64,000 nt of DNA from Sedimentitalea arenosa (GCF_016428585.1 NZ_JAELVR010000003.1:306673-370672); one strand, 5' to 3'; positions 18,142-26,647 are shown, counted from the first letter of the stretch. The notes: generated by a model not told the origin, from the letters alone. Made by a program: numbers and translations.

Positions 18142-18197
18142 CGTGGTGATTTGTTACCGGATTGCGGACCACGCTAAACACGCCGCTAAAAGGTCAG
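18142..18197 (+). ncRNA. SAM-II riboswitch (metA element)
   Basis: The sequence fits the compact SAM-II aptamer. P1 is formed by CGTGGT (18142-18147) and ACCACG (18168-18173), the loop is the conserved GATTTG...ACCGGATTGC, and a CTAAACA stretch plus the diagnostic GCTAAAAGG (18185-18193) form the pseudoknot side. It sits in front of an O-succinylhomoserine sulfhydrylase gene, the usual SAM-II target in alphaproteobacteria. S-adenosylmethionine binding should lower metZ expression. Confidence 0.93.
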
Positions 18198-18201
18198 GAT
18201 G

Positions 18202-18239
18202 AAAGCCCCCTTTCGCTTGACCGCGTTCGGGGGTTTTTT
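18202..18239 (+). terminator. Rho-independent terminator in the metZ leader
   Basis: AAAGCCCCC (18202-18210) can pair with GGGGGTTTT (from 18229) around a loop of about 18 bases, and six T follow directly. It lies between the SAM-II aptamer and the metZ start, so it probably works as an attenuator coupled to the riboswitch. I did not identify a clear antiterminator strand. Confidence 0.8.
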
Positions 18240-18273
18240 GATGTGCCCTTCCAGCACAGGGCCGGAGGACGAG

Positions 18274-19470
18274 ATGACCGACACTTGGGACAAGCGCACC
18301 ACCGCGGTGCATGGTGGCACCCGCCGCAGCCAATACGGAGAAATGAGCGAGGCGATTTTCCTGACCCAGGGCTTCGCCTATGACAGCGCCGAGGCCGCCG
18401 AGGCGCGGTTCATCCAGGCGGGCGAAGACGAGTTCATCTATGCCCGGTACGGAAACCCGACCGTGCGCATGTTCGAAGATCGCATCGCCGCGCTCGAAGG
18501 CGCCGAGGACGGCTTTGCCACCGCCTCGGGCATGGCTGCGGTCTCGGGTGCGCTGACCTCGATGCTGAAAGCGGGCGATCACGTCGTGTCCTCGCGCGCG
18601 TTGTTCGGCTCCTGCCTCTACGTGCTCGAGGAAATCCTGACGCGCTTCGGGGTTGAGGTCACTTTCGTTGACGGTACGGATATCGATCAGTGGCGCGCGG
18701 CGTTGCGCCCGGATACCAGGGCCGTGTTCTTCGAATCCGTGTCGAACCCGACTCTGGAGGTGATCGACATCCGCGCGGTCAGCGAGTTGGCCCATGCGGT
18801 CGGGGCCACGGTGCTGGTCGACAACGTTTTCGCGACCCCGGTCTTCTCGCGCGCCATCCACCAGGGCGCCGATGTCGTGATCTATTCTGCAACCAAGCAT
18901 ATCGACGGGCAGGGCCGCGCCTTGGGCGGCATCATCCTGGGCACGCGCGAGTTCATCCGCAAGACCGTCGAACCCTATATGAAGCACACAGGCGGCTCGA
19001 TGAGTCCATTCACCGCGTGGGTGATGCTCAAGGGGCTGGAAACCATGGCGCTGCGCGTCAATGCGCAGGCGGACACCGCGCTGACGCTGGCCAAGGCGTT
19101 GCAGGGGCATGCGGGTTTGAACACGGTGCATTATCCCGGTCTGCCGGACCACGCCCAGCATGCGCTCTGCACCCGGCAGATGGGCAAGGGCGGCACGGTG
19201 ATCTCGCTCGACCTGAAAGGCGGGCAGGAGGCGGCTTTCCGATTCCTGAATGCGCTGAAGATCGTCAAGATTTCCAACAACTTGGGCGACACCAAGTCGA
19301 TCGTGACCCACCCGGCGACCACCACGCACCAGCGTCTGCCCGACGACCAGAAATCGATGCTGGGTATCACGCCGGGTCTCGTCCGCCTGTCGGTCGGCAT
19401 CGAGGCTACCGAAGATCTGCTCGCGGATGTTTCGCGCGCGCTTGATGCCGCAGGCTCTGGGACGCCCTGA
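18274..19470 (+). CDS. metZ: O-succinylhomoserine sulfhydrylase
   Basis: This is a 398-residue PLP enzyme of the Cys/Met metabolism family that makes homocysteine from O-succinylhomoserine and sulfide. The PLP lysine is in YSATKHIDGQGR (about residue 208), with FASASGMAA-like FATASGMAAVSGAL upstream and the C-terminal TTTHQRL...GLVRLSVGIE block. The ATG at 18274 has a GGAGG site; an open frame from 18199 runs through the leader terminator and is rejected. Expression should be controlled by the SAM-II riboswitch and the terminator upstream. Confidence 0.95.
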   Translation: MTDTWDKRTTAVHGGTRRSQYGEMSEAIFLTQGFAYDSAEAAEARFIQAGEDEFIYARYGNPTVRMFEDRIAALEGAEDGFATASGMAAVSGALTSMLKAGDHVVSSRALFGSCLYVLEEILTRFGVEVTFVDGTDIDQWRAALRPDTRAVFFESVSNPTLEVIDIRAVSELAHAVGATVLVDNVFATPVFSRAIHQGADVVIYSATKHIDGQGRALGGIILGTREFIRKTVEPYMKHTGGSMSPFTAWVMLKGLETMALRVNAQADTALTLAKALQGHAGLNTVHYPGLPDHAQHALCTRQMGKGGTVISLDLKGGQEAAFRFLNALKIVKISNNLGDTKSIVTHPATTTHQRLPDDQKSMLGITPGLVRLSVGIEATEDLLADVSRALDAAGSGTP

Positions 19471-19536
19471 GGCGCGCGTCGTCATGGTGCCGCAGATCAG
19501 GACAAGCGCGTCGTGGTCTTGATTGATCCACGGCCC

Positions 19537-19561
19537 TGTCTGCAGCGTATCAATGCAGACA
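19537..19561. repeat. Inverted repeat upstream of folE2
   Basis: TGTCTGCA (19537-19544) and TGCAGACA (19554-19561) are exact inverted copies separated by nine bases, 71 bases before the folE2 start. No T-run follows, so an operator or leader hairpin is more likely than a terminator. It does not look like the zinc-repressor (Zur) boxes known for folE2 in other bacteria. Confidence 0.45.
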
Positions 19562-19631
19562 AGTGGAAATGCGGTTGCCGAAGCGTTAAGTAAGGTTCGG
19601 AACCGCCACGCCGAAAGCACGGGAGCGCGCC

Positions 19632-20732
19632 ATGAACATCCATACTCCGGACCTGAACCAGTCACCGGACCGATCCGAGGCCGAGGCTGCGCTCGACACG
19701 CTGCGCATCTGGGCGCGTGGGGCGAGCGAGGCCGAGATTCTGGCGCTCGATCCGTCGATCGCGCGCTTGCTGCCGGAAAAGACGATCGATTATCCGACCC
19801 TGTCGCGCAGCTATCCCGAGTCCTTCGAAGTCTCCGACAGCTACAAGGCGAGCCTTCCCGACCTGCAGAACGGGCCATCCAGCCTGATCCGTGGCGCGCG
19901 CCAACAGATCCAGCATGTTGGGATCTCGAACTTTCGCCTGCCGATCCGTTTCCATACCCGCGACAATGGCGACCTGACGCTGGAAACCTCCGTCACGGGC
20001 ACGGTCAGCCTCGAAGCGGACAAGAAAGGCATCAACATGTCGCGCATCATGCGCAGCTTCTACCGCCATGCCGATCGCACCTTCAGCTTCGAGGTGATGG
20101 AATCTGCTCTGGACGACTACAAGAGCGACCTGGAAAGCTTTGATGCCCGTATCCAGATGCGGTTCTCCTTCCCGATGCGCGTGGACAGTCTGCGCTCGGG
20201 CTTGTCGGGCTATCAGTATTACGACATCGCGCTGGAACTGGTCGAAACCGATGGTGTGCGCCAGAAGATCATGCATCTGGACTACGTCTATTCTTCGACC
20301 TGCCCCTGCTCTCTGGAACTGTCCGAGCACGCCCGCGCGACGCGCGGACAACTGGCGACGCCGCACTCGCAGCGCTCCGTGGCGCGGATTTCTGTCGAAC
20401 TGGACAGTGACGCCCAATGCCTGTGGTTCGAAGACCTGATCGAGGCTTGCCGTCGTGCGGTGCCGACCGAAACGCAGGTCATGGTCAAGCGCGAGGACGA
20501 GCAAGCCTTTGCCGAACTCAACGCCGCCAACCCGATCTTCGTCGAGGATGCGGCGCGGTTGTTCTGCGAACAGCTTTTGGCGGATCACCGGATTGGCGAC
20601 TTCCGCGTCGTCGCGAGCCACCAGGAAAGCCTGCACAGCCACGACGCTGTGAGCATCCTCGTGGAGGGCGAAACCTTCGCTGCCCAGAGCTATGACCCGA
20701 AACTGTTCTCGACTCTGGTGCACGCAGGCTGA
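19632..20732 (+). CDS. folE2: GTP cyclohydrolase FolE2 (type IB)
   Basis: This is a 366-residue FolE2 family enzyme that makes dihydroneopterin triphosphate from GTP, the first step of folate synthesis. Family features include VGISNFRLPI, the KKGINMSRIMRSF segment, and the STCPCS motif with the metal-site cysteine. The ATG has a GGGAGCG ribosome-binding site. The open frame of similar length on the opposite strand is a shadow. FolB and FolP, which act later in the pathway, are encoded at 38.7-40.6 kb. Confidence 0.95.
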   Translation: MNIHTPDLNQSPDRSEAEAALDTLRIWARGASEAEILALDPSIARLLPEKTIDYPTLSRSYPESFEVSDSYKASLPDLQNGPSSLIRGARQQIQHVGISNFRLPIRFHTRDNGDLTLETSVTGTVSLEADKKGINMSRIMRSFYRHADRTFSFEVMESALDDYKSDLESFDARIQMRFSFPMRVDSLRSGLSGYQYYDIALELVETDGVRQKIMHLDYVYSSTCPCSLELSEHARATRGQLATPHSQRSVARISVELDSDAQCLWFEDLIEACRRAVPTETQVMVKREDEQAFAELNAANPIFVEDAARLFCEQLLADHRIGDFRVVASHQESLHSHDAVSILVEGETFAAQSYDPKLFSTLVHAG

Positions 20733-20779
20733 ACCTTGCCGACACATTTTTCAGACGGTCCACGAGGTTAGCCTGTATT

Positions 20780-20817
20780 TGCGGCAGAAATGCCGCATCG
20801 CAGCAATTTGTGCTGCG
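20780..20817 (+). other. Two back-to-back perfect hairpins
   Basis: TGCGGCA-GAAA-TGCCGCA (20780-20797) is followed one base later by CGCAGCA-ATTTG-TGCTGCG (20799-20817). Each has a 7-base perfect stem and a short loop. No T-run follows. They lie between folE2 and the phasin-like gene and could be a 3' end structure for folE2 or a leader element of the next transcript. Confidence 0.5.
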
Positions 20818-20903
20818 CCCGCTCTCCGATTGCGCTACACTGCGCGCATGGTGGGGATGTGACGGCGCGGATAACCCGGCGCGACACCCCGCCGGAGAAC
20901 GTG

Positions 20904-21245
20904 ATGCACGAGACCATCGACCGCGCCAGCGACATGGTCAAGGCTTGGATGTCCTTGGCTCAACTGGCCACTGATGCACAGTTCGTCGTGGCGATGCGCC
21001 TCATGGGGCTGACGGGCGTCTGGCATGTGCCCGACAGCGAGAAATCCGCGATGGTCGAGGAAAAACTGCCCGCCTTCACCGAATCGATGGTGTCGGGAAC
21101 CCTGACGGCTTTGTCCGGGCGAGGCCCGGACCGCGTCATGCAGGCGATACTCGCCCCGATCTCGGAAAAGGCCAGTTCCAACCGGAGCCGGCTTGCTGGC
21201 CACGGACCGCGGTACTTCGGCCAACCCCGACCCGAAACAGACTGA
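20904..21245 (+). CDS. Phasin-like small protein (often annotated 'antifreeze protein' in Rhodobacterales)
   Basis: This is a 113-residue helical protein. The segment ATDAQFVVAMRLMGLTGVWHVPDSEKSAMVEEKLPAF matches a Rhodobacterales family I recall under the misleading name antifreeze protein; its pattern of a hydrophobic amphipathic helix and short basic tail is phasin-like. The ATG at 20904 gives the standard family N-terminus and follows a GGAGAAC site, so the open frame further upstream is not used. It is followed 20 bases later by a second phasin-like gene. A granule- or membrane-surface role is an inference. Confidence 0.7.
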   Translation: MHETIDRASDMVKAWMSLAQLATDAQFVVAMRLMGLTGVWHVPDSEKSAMVEEKLPAFTESMVSGTLTALSGRGPDRVMQAILAPISEKASSNRSRLAGHGPRYFGQPRPETD

Positions 21246-21265
21246 ATCTGAAAGAGAGACATCGA

Positions 21266-22141
21266 ATGACCCCCTTGCTCAACCCGTTGGAGCTCCATGC
21301 GGCCTACATGCGCGCGGCCGGCCGTGCGCTGACAACGAATATGCGGATCATGGAAATGGTCGCGCAGACCGCCATCGAACTGCCTTACGCGCCGATGCGG
21401 GCGATCGTGGCTCGCGCCAAGATGCCCTGCGCGCCCAAGGTGGCTGCGAAGCCCGCTTCCAAGGCGGCGCCGGCTGAGACAGCTGAACCGAAGCCGACTG
21501 CGAAAGCCGCTCCGAAACCGGCTGCCAAGACCGCACGCAAACCCGCTGCCAAGGCCGCTCCGGCCGAAAAGGCCGCGTCGAAAGCGGCGACCAAGGCTGC
21601 ACCGAAGCCGGCTGCGAAAACTGCGACGAAATCTGCACCGAAGCCGGCCACCAAAGCGGCAACCAGGCCTTCGGCGAAGGCGGCTGCAACGCCCAAGACC
21701 AAGGCCGCGCCAAAACCGGCTGCCAAGGGTGCAACCAAGACCACTTCGAAAGCGACGGCCAAGACCGCGCCTTCGACGACGGTGAAAGTCGAAACCGAGG
21801 CTCCCGTAAAAACCGACGTTGTCGGAAAGCCGGTCGAGACCAAGGCACCCGAGGCCGTCGCGAAATCGGTCGAGACGAAGGCATCCGACGCCGTCGCAAC
21901 GCCGGTTGAGAGCAAAGCGCCCGACGCTGTCGCCAAGCCGCTCGAAACAAGGGCGTCCGAAGTGACCGCAACACCGGTTGATCAGGCCGCCACTGCCGCG
22001 CCCGAAGTTGCGCAGGCCAAGATCGACACGGCCTCCGCCACCAAAAAGGCGCGTCGCGAACCGTCTGTTCCACCCGCGATGCCTGCGGGCGTGTCGGAAA
22101 GCGCCAAGGACGGCGACGAGAAACCGGCCAAGGCCGACTGA
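21266..22141 (+). CDS. Phasin-like N-terminus with long Ala/Lys/Pro-rich tail
   Basis: The protein has 291 residues. Residues 1-52 form a helical phasin-like segment (LELHAAYMRAAGRALTTNMRIMEMV). Residues about 53-185 are a low-complexity tail built from variants of AAKPAAKAAPK, reminiscent of histone H1-like proteins, and residues about 185-245 carry looser repeats of the form ETKAPEAVAKS/ESKAPDAVAKP. The tail is strongly basic first and near neutral later. It overlaps no other real gene; the glycine/arginine-rich frame on the other strand is a shadow. Roles could be polyhydroxyalkanoate granule attachment to the nucleoid or general nucleic-acid binding; both are inferences. Confidence 0.8.
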   Translation: MTPLLNPLELHAAYMRAAGRALTTNMRIMEMVAQTAIELPYAPMRAIVARAKMPCAPKVAAKPASKAAPAETAEPKPTAKAAPKPAAKTARKPAAKAAPAEKAASKAATKAAPKPAAKTATKSAPKPATKAATRPSAKAAATPKTKAAPKPAAKGATKTTSKATAKTAPSTTVKVETEAPVKTDVVGKPVETKAPEAVAKSVETKASDAVATPVESKAPDAVAKPLETRASEVTATPVDQAATAAPEVAQAKIDTASATKKARREPSVPPAMPAGVSESAKDGDEKPAKAD

Positions 22142-22158
22142 TAGCCGACCACAAGATT

Positions 22159-22184
22159 GGGCGCATCCCTGCCGGGGTGCGCCC
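22159..22184 (+). other. Stable hairpin after the Lys/Ala-rich gene
   Basis: GGGCGCATCCC (22159-22169) pairs with GGGGTGCGCCC (22174-22184) over eleven base pairs, one of them G-T, with a TGCC loop. No T-run follows, so termination would need Rho or the structure may protect the 3' end. It starts 18 bases after the stop codon. Confidence 0.5.
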
Positions 22185-22266
22185 TGCCAAGGCCGCGTGT
22201 GACACGTCCACCAAACGGCCGAACTGCCCGAGGGAGGAAACCGGAGAACATGACTCGAGGTTTCCC

Positions 22267-22521
22267 ATGCCAAACGACCAGATTCACATCACGGCACTGT
22301 CGCCAGGCTGGCGGGCCCGGCTCGACTGGTATCTTGCGTCGTGCGGGCAGGGGTTCAACGCCGGGATGATCGGCCGGGACCGGCTGCATGACGTTGCGGC
22401 ACTGGAAGCGCTCAGTGATGTCGAGCTTTCCGGTCTGGGTCTTGAAAGAGCAGATATTCCGGCGCTTGTCTTCGCTGACCTCTTTGGTGTGCCCACGCCA
22501 GATGACGCGGGCGATGCTTGA
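22267..22521 (+). CDS. DUF1127-like small protein
   Basis: This is an 84-residue protein whose second half (LEALSDVELSGLGLERADIP, about residues 46-65) follows the DUF1127 consensus of small regulatory or stress proteins in alphaproteobacteria. The ATG has only a weak ribosome-binding site, while a stronger GGAGG/GGAG region upstream is better placed for an ATG at 22250 in another frame. The protein motif supports this frame. It is 33 bases upstream of trkH. Confidence 0.65.
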   Translation: MPNDQIHITALSPGWRARLDWYLASCGQGFNAGMIGRDRLHDVAALEALSDVELSGLGLERADIPALVFADLFGVPTPDDAGDA

Positions 22522-22554
22522 CAGCACAGACGCCGCACGCCAACGCTGCGCCTC

Positions 22555-24003
22555 ATGTTTGACCTGCGTCCCGTCGGATATGTGATCGGCCTTCTGGTGG
22601 CCATTCTGGGCCTCACGATGGTGTTGCCGATGGTCGCCGACCTGATCGAGGGCGGTGGGCATTGGACCGTCTTCTTCGAGAGTGGCGTCGTCACCATGTT
22701 GACCGGCGGCGCGATCGCGCTCAGCTGCTCCAACGGCGTCAAGGAGGGGTTGTCGATCCAGCAAACCTTTCTGCTGACCACCGGTGTGTGGGTCGCACTG
22801 CCTCTCTTCGGCGCGCTGCCCCTGATGCTGGGCGCGACGAACCTCACCTTCACCGATGCCTTCTTCGAGGCGATGTCCGGGCTCACCACCACAGGATCGA
22901 CGGTGATTTCGGGGCTCGACAGCCTGCCGCAGGGTATCCTGCTCTGGCGCGGCATCCTGCAATGGCTGGGCGGTATCGGCATCATCGTCGTGGCGATGGT
23001 GTTCCTGCCCGAGCTTCGGGTCGGGGGGATGCAGATCTTTCGCAGCGAAGCTTTCGAAACCATGGGAAAGATCCTGCCTCGCGCGACCGAGATCGCTAGC
23101 CGCATCTCGGTGATCTACGTCGGGCTGACGCTGCTCTGCATCCTCTCCTACCTCGTGTTGGGCATGGGATTCTTCGATGCGCTGGTGCACGCGCTTACCA
23201 CGATCTCGACCGGAGGGTTCTCGAACTACGACGCGTCCTTCGGCACCTTCCAGGGGCCGCTGGAATATGTCGCCTCGGTGTTCATGATCCTCGCGGCACT
23301 CCCCTTCGTGCGATATGTCCAGCTACTGAACGGCAACACCAACTCGCTGTTCACCGATCCGCAGATCCGGGGCTTTCTCGCCACGATTGGGGTCCTCGTG
23401 CTGTTCATGTGGGTCGAACTGCAACGCATCTTTCCGCATCACTGGGAGCAATCGCTGCGCGAGGCGCTGTTCAACATCACGTCGATCATCAGCGGCACCG
23501 GCTATGCCAGCGTCGACTACATGCAGTGGGGTCCGCTGCTGATCACGCTGTTCTTCTTCATCGGCCTGATCGGCGGCTGCGCGGGTTCGACCGCCTGTTC
23601 GGTCAAGATTTTCCGTTACCAGCTTCTTTTCGCCTCGATCCGGGTGCAATTGCAGCGCATCCGCAGCCCGCACGGCGTCTTCCTGCCGCGCTATGGCGGG
23701 CGGCGGGTGGATGACGACGTGCTAAGCTCCGTCATGTCCTTCTTCGTCTTCTTCGTCGTTACGCTGGGCATCGTCAGCTGGGGGCTGGCTTTGACCGGGC
23801 TCGACTTCACCACGTCGATTTCGGGCGCTGCGGCGGCCCTCGCCAATATCGGCCCGGGCCTCGGCGATCAGATCGGTCCGTCGGGCAATTTCGGCGGGCT
23901 GAACGATGCGGCCAAGTGGATGCTGACCATCGCCATGCTGATCGGACGGCTCGAACTGCTCGCCGTCTATGCCATACTCACCGTCCAATTCTGGAGAGCC
24001 TGA
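22555..24003 (+). CDS. trkH: Trk/Ktr-type potassium transporter membrane subunit
   Basis: This is a 482-residue TrkH family protein that takes up potassium across the inner membrane. Four pore-loop filter segments are visible: TTTGSTV, STGGFSN, GTGYASV and NIGPGLG. About ten hydrophobic segments surround them. The ribosome-binding site is poor; the ATG is chosen because it gives the normal hydrophobic N-terminus. No TrkA gene lies next to it. The stop overlaps the start of the next gene as TGATG, so the two are translationally coupled even though no functional link is obvious. Confidence 0.93.
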   Translation: MFDLRPVGYVIGLLVAILGLTMVLPMVADLIEGGGHWTVFFESGVVTMLTGGAIALSCSNGVKEGLSIQQTFLLTTGVWVALPLFGALPLMLGATNLTFTDAFFEAMSGLTTTGSTVISGLDSLPQGILLWRGILQWLGGIGIIVVAMVFLPELRVGGMQIFRSEAFETMGKILPRATEIASRISVIYVGLTLLCILSYLVLGMGFFDALVHALTTISTGGFSNYDASFGTFQGPLEYVASVFMILAALPFVRYVQLLNGNTNSLFTDPQIRGFLATIGVLVLFMWVELQRIFPHHWEQSLREALFNITSIISGTGYASVDYMQWGPLLITLFFFIGLIGGCAGSTACSVKIFRYQLLFASIRVQLQRIRSPHGVFLPRYGGRRVDDDVLSSVMSFFVFFVVTLGIVSWGLALTGLDFTTSISGAAAALANIGPGLGDQIGPSGNFGGLNDAAKWMLTIAMLIGRLELLAVYAILTVQFWRA

Positions 24004-25580
24004 TGAAACGACCGCTCGGAGCCCAAATCTCGCACATGCTCAAAGATCGCGGGGTCGACGTGATCTTCGGTATCCCCGGTGTGCACAATCAGGAAATGTA
24101 CCGTGGGATCGAGGAGGCTGGGATCACCCATGTCCTCGCGCGCCACGAACAGGGGGCGGGCTTCATGGCCGACGGCTATGCGCGCGCGACCGGCAAACCC
24201 GGCGTCGCCTATGTCATCACCGGTCCGGGCGTCTGCAACATCATGACCCCGATGGGGCAAGCCTATTCCGATTCCGTACCGTTGCTCGTTCTGTCCTCGT
24301 GTCTTGATGAAGCTGCGGCGCGCAAGGGCCAGTTGCATCAGATGAACGACCAGGAAATCGCGGCCGCCACTGTCTGCGACTGGTCCGCCACGGCGGAAAG
24401 CGCCAAGGCCGCCTTTGCGCTGGTCGAGCGCGCATTCGAGGAATTCGATAGCCGCCGTCCCCGCTCCAAGCACATTCAGGTGCCGATCGCGCTATTGCAG
24501 GCCGAGGCTGACCCGGCACCGGCCCCGAACATGCCCGCTCTGCGCACCAAGGCGACGGCGACCGAGATCGCGCCGATCCTGTCGCTGCTGCCCTTGGCGC
24601 GTCGTCCATTGTTCATCCTGGGGGGCGGGGCCTCGGGCGCCTATTGGCGCCAGATCATGGCGCGCACCGGTGCCGCTTGTTTCCAGACCTATGCCGGGCG
24701 TGGCACAGTGGGCGCGGGCTATCCGCTGGATTTCGGCTCGACGCTCGCGCGGCCTGGCAGCGCGGAGGTGATTGCACGCGCCGACCTTGTCGTGGCGATC
24801 GGCACCGAACTAGCCGAAGTCGACCTTTGGCGCACGCATCTGGGCCACCAGTCCACGATGGTTCGGGTCGATATCGACCCGACCGTGCTGGCCGACGATC
24901 AACGCGCCGAGATCAAGATCCTGGCCGATGCGCGCGACGTGGCCGATGCACTGCTGCTCGCGACCGAAGACATGACCCCCAACACCGATTGGACCGAATC
25001 CGAAGTGGCCGAGACCCGCGCGGTCTGGCATGCGGAAACCGATGCCGAGCGGCCGGGTATCGTTCCTGTCTGCAAGGCCCTGCGCGACTGCCTGCCGGCC
25101 GAAACGATGATCTACTCCGACATGACCCAATTCGCCTATGTCGCAAAGGAAGTCTGGGAGATGCACCGCCCGGGCCACTGGCATCACCCCTATGGTTTCG
25201 GCACGCTGGGCTATGCGCTGCCGGCGGGCATCGGCGGTGCGGTCGGGCGACCCGGGCTGCCGACCATCGTCATCATCGGCGACTATGGCTTTCACTATAC
25301 AATGGCCGAGCTGGGCGTGGCGGTGGAGCTTGGCCTGCCGTTGCCGATCATCCTGTGGGACAACGGCAAGCTCAAGGAGATCGAGGACTCGATGACAGGT
25401 GCCCAGATCGCGCCCAACGCGGTGATCGCGAAGAACCCGGATTTCTGCAAACTGGCCGAAGCCTTCGGTGCACGCTCCGCCGCGCCTGGCTCGCTTGACG
25501 AAATGCATCAGGCCGTCAAGGACGCCCTCGAGGCGGACGGCCCGACGTTGATCCATGTGACGCCCGGCCTGCTTGGGTAA
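24003..25580 (+). CDS. Thiamine diphosphate-dependent enzyme, acetolactate synthase/AruI-like
   Basis: The protein has 525 residues with the three-domain layout of ThDP enzymes. The catalytic glutamate is in LARHEQGAGFMADGYARA (about residue 51). The Mg-ThDP motif runs from GDYGF to WDNGK near residues 425-455. It resembles large acetolactate synthase subunits and 5-guanidino-2-oxopentanoate decarboxylase (AruI-like). No acetolactate small subunit or branched-chain genes are adjacent, so a decarboxylase role is more likely than isoleucine-valine synthesis. Coupled to trkH by a TGATG overlap. Confidence 0.85.
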   Translation: MKRPLGAQISHMLKDRGVDVIFGIPGVHNQEMYRGIEEAGITHVLARHEQGAGFMADGYARATGKPGVAYVITGPGVCNIMTPMGQAYSDSVPLLVLSSCLDEAAARKGQLHQMNDQEIAAATVCDWSATAESAKAAFALVERAFEEFDSRRPRSKHIQVPIALLQAEADPAPAPNMPALRTKATATEIAPILSLLPLARRPLFILGGGASGAYWRQIMARTGAACFQTYAGRGTVGAGYPLDFGSTLARPGSAEVIARADLVVAIGTELAEVDLWRTHLGHQSTMVRVDIDPTVLADDQRAEIKILADARDVADALLLATEDMTPNTDWTESEVAETRAVWHAETDAERPGIVPVCKALRDCLPAETMIYSDMTQFAYVAKEVWEMHRPGHWHHPYGFGTLGYALPAGIGGAVGRPGLPTIVIIGDYGFHYTMAELGVAVELGLPLPIILWDNGKLKEIEDSMTGAQIAPNAVIAKNPDFCKLAEAFGARSAAPGSLDEMHQAVKDALEADGPTLIHVTPGLLG

Positions 25581-25663
25581 GGGAGCGTGTCCTGCTCTTG
25601 ACAATGTGGGCGGTGGGCTCATCCTCCCTTCAAGCTCCCTCTGTCAGGAAAAGGATATCCCCC

Positions 25664-26647
25664 ATGCGATCAACGCCTCTCGGTCCGGTACTCGGCATGG
25701 TGGCCGCGCTTGTCGCCTCCACCGCCTTGGCCGATCCCTTGCCATCGTGGACGGATACCGACGCCAAGACCCGGATCACCGAGTTCGTGTCGTCGGTCAC
25801 TGATCCCGACAGCGATAGCTATGTTACCCCGGCGGACCGGATCGCGGTGTTTGACAATGATGGCACGCTCTGGGCCGAACAACCGGCTTACTTCCAGATC
25901 TACTACGCGATGGACCGCATCGCGCGGCTGTCCGAAGCCGACCCGTCGATCCTGACCAGTGATCCGCTGAAAGCCGCGGCAAAGGGTGACCTCGCCGGTG
26001 TCATGGCGGGCGGGGAGAAGGGATTGCTCGAGGTCATAACCGTGTCGCATTCCGGCATCTCGGTCGATGATTTCATCACGGATGTGCGCGACTGGTTGGA
26101 TCGCGCGACCCATCCGCAAACCGGCATGGCTTATGATGCGATGATCTACCAGCCGATGCTTGAGCTGCTGGGCTACCTGCGCGACGAGGAGTTCGCGACC
26201 TATATCGTTTCGGGCGGCGGCGTGCATTTCATCCGCGCCTTCGCCGAGGAAGCCTACAACATACCGCCCCAGCAGGTGATCGGCAGCGCGAGCAAGACCA
26301 GCTATCAACTGGTCGATGGTGTGCCGACGGTCCTCAAGGAACCGCAGATCGCCTTTATCGACGACAAGGCGGGCAAGCCCGTGGGCATCGACAACAAGAT
26401 TGGCAAGCGGCCGATCTTCGTGGGCGGAAACTCGGACGGTGATTTCGAGATGTTGGAATGGGCCACGGCGGGCGAAGGGCCGCGTTTCGGCCTGATCGTG
26501 CACCACACCGATGGCGAACGCGAATTCGCCTATGACCGCGACAGTTCCGTGGGCAAGTTGGTGCGGGGGCTCGACGAAGGCCCCGAGCGCGGTTGGCTGA
26601 TCGTGGACATGGCCGAGGATTGGGAAACGATCTGGCCCGCGCGGTAG
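25664..26647 (+). CDS. Secreted HAD-family phosphatase-like protein
   Basis: This is a 327-residue protein with a signal peptide (about residues 1-23, ending STALADP). The HAD motif I DNDGTLW (about residue 65), a serine in IVSGGG, a lysine downstream and a final GNSDGDFEM acidic motif are all present, so the active site looks intact. Export of a HAD hydrolase is less common than a cytosolic one and suggests a periplasmic phosphatase. The ATG at 25664 is preferred because it gives the signal peptide and follows AGGAAAAGGA. A strong terminator follows. Confidence 0.88.
   Translation: MRSTPLGPVLGMVAALVASTALADPLPSWTDTDAKTRITEFVSSVTDPDSDSYVTPADRIAVFDNDGTLWAEQPAYFQIYYAMDRIARLSEADPSILTSDPLKAAAKGDLAGVMAGGEKGLLEVITVSHSGISVDDFITDVRDWLDRATHPQTGMAYDAMIYQPMLELLGYLRDEEFATYIVSGGGVHFIRAFAEEAYNIPPQQVIGSASKTSYQLVDGVPTVLKEPQIAFIDDKAGKPVGIDNKIGKRPIFVGGNSDGDFEMLEWATAGEGPRFGLIVHHTDGEREFAYDRDSSVGKLVRGLDEGPERGWLIVDMAEDWETIWPAR

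Noticed and set aside
18199..18273. An upstream ATG extension of metZ
   Set aside because: It would translate through the leader terminator next to the riboswitch and adds 25 residues not found in the family. The ATG at 18274 has the proper ribosome-binding site.
19518..19532. FNR-like half site (TTGATTGATCC) upstream of folE2
   Set aside because: The spacing and second arm do not fit TTGAT-N4-ATCAA, unlike the exact site at 60231.
20960..22273. A 437-residue glycine/arginine-rich frame on the minus strand
   Set aside because: It is the mirror of the Ala/Lys/Pro repeat gene at 21266; the repeats are an artefact of the low-complexity plus strand.
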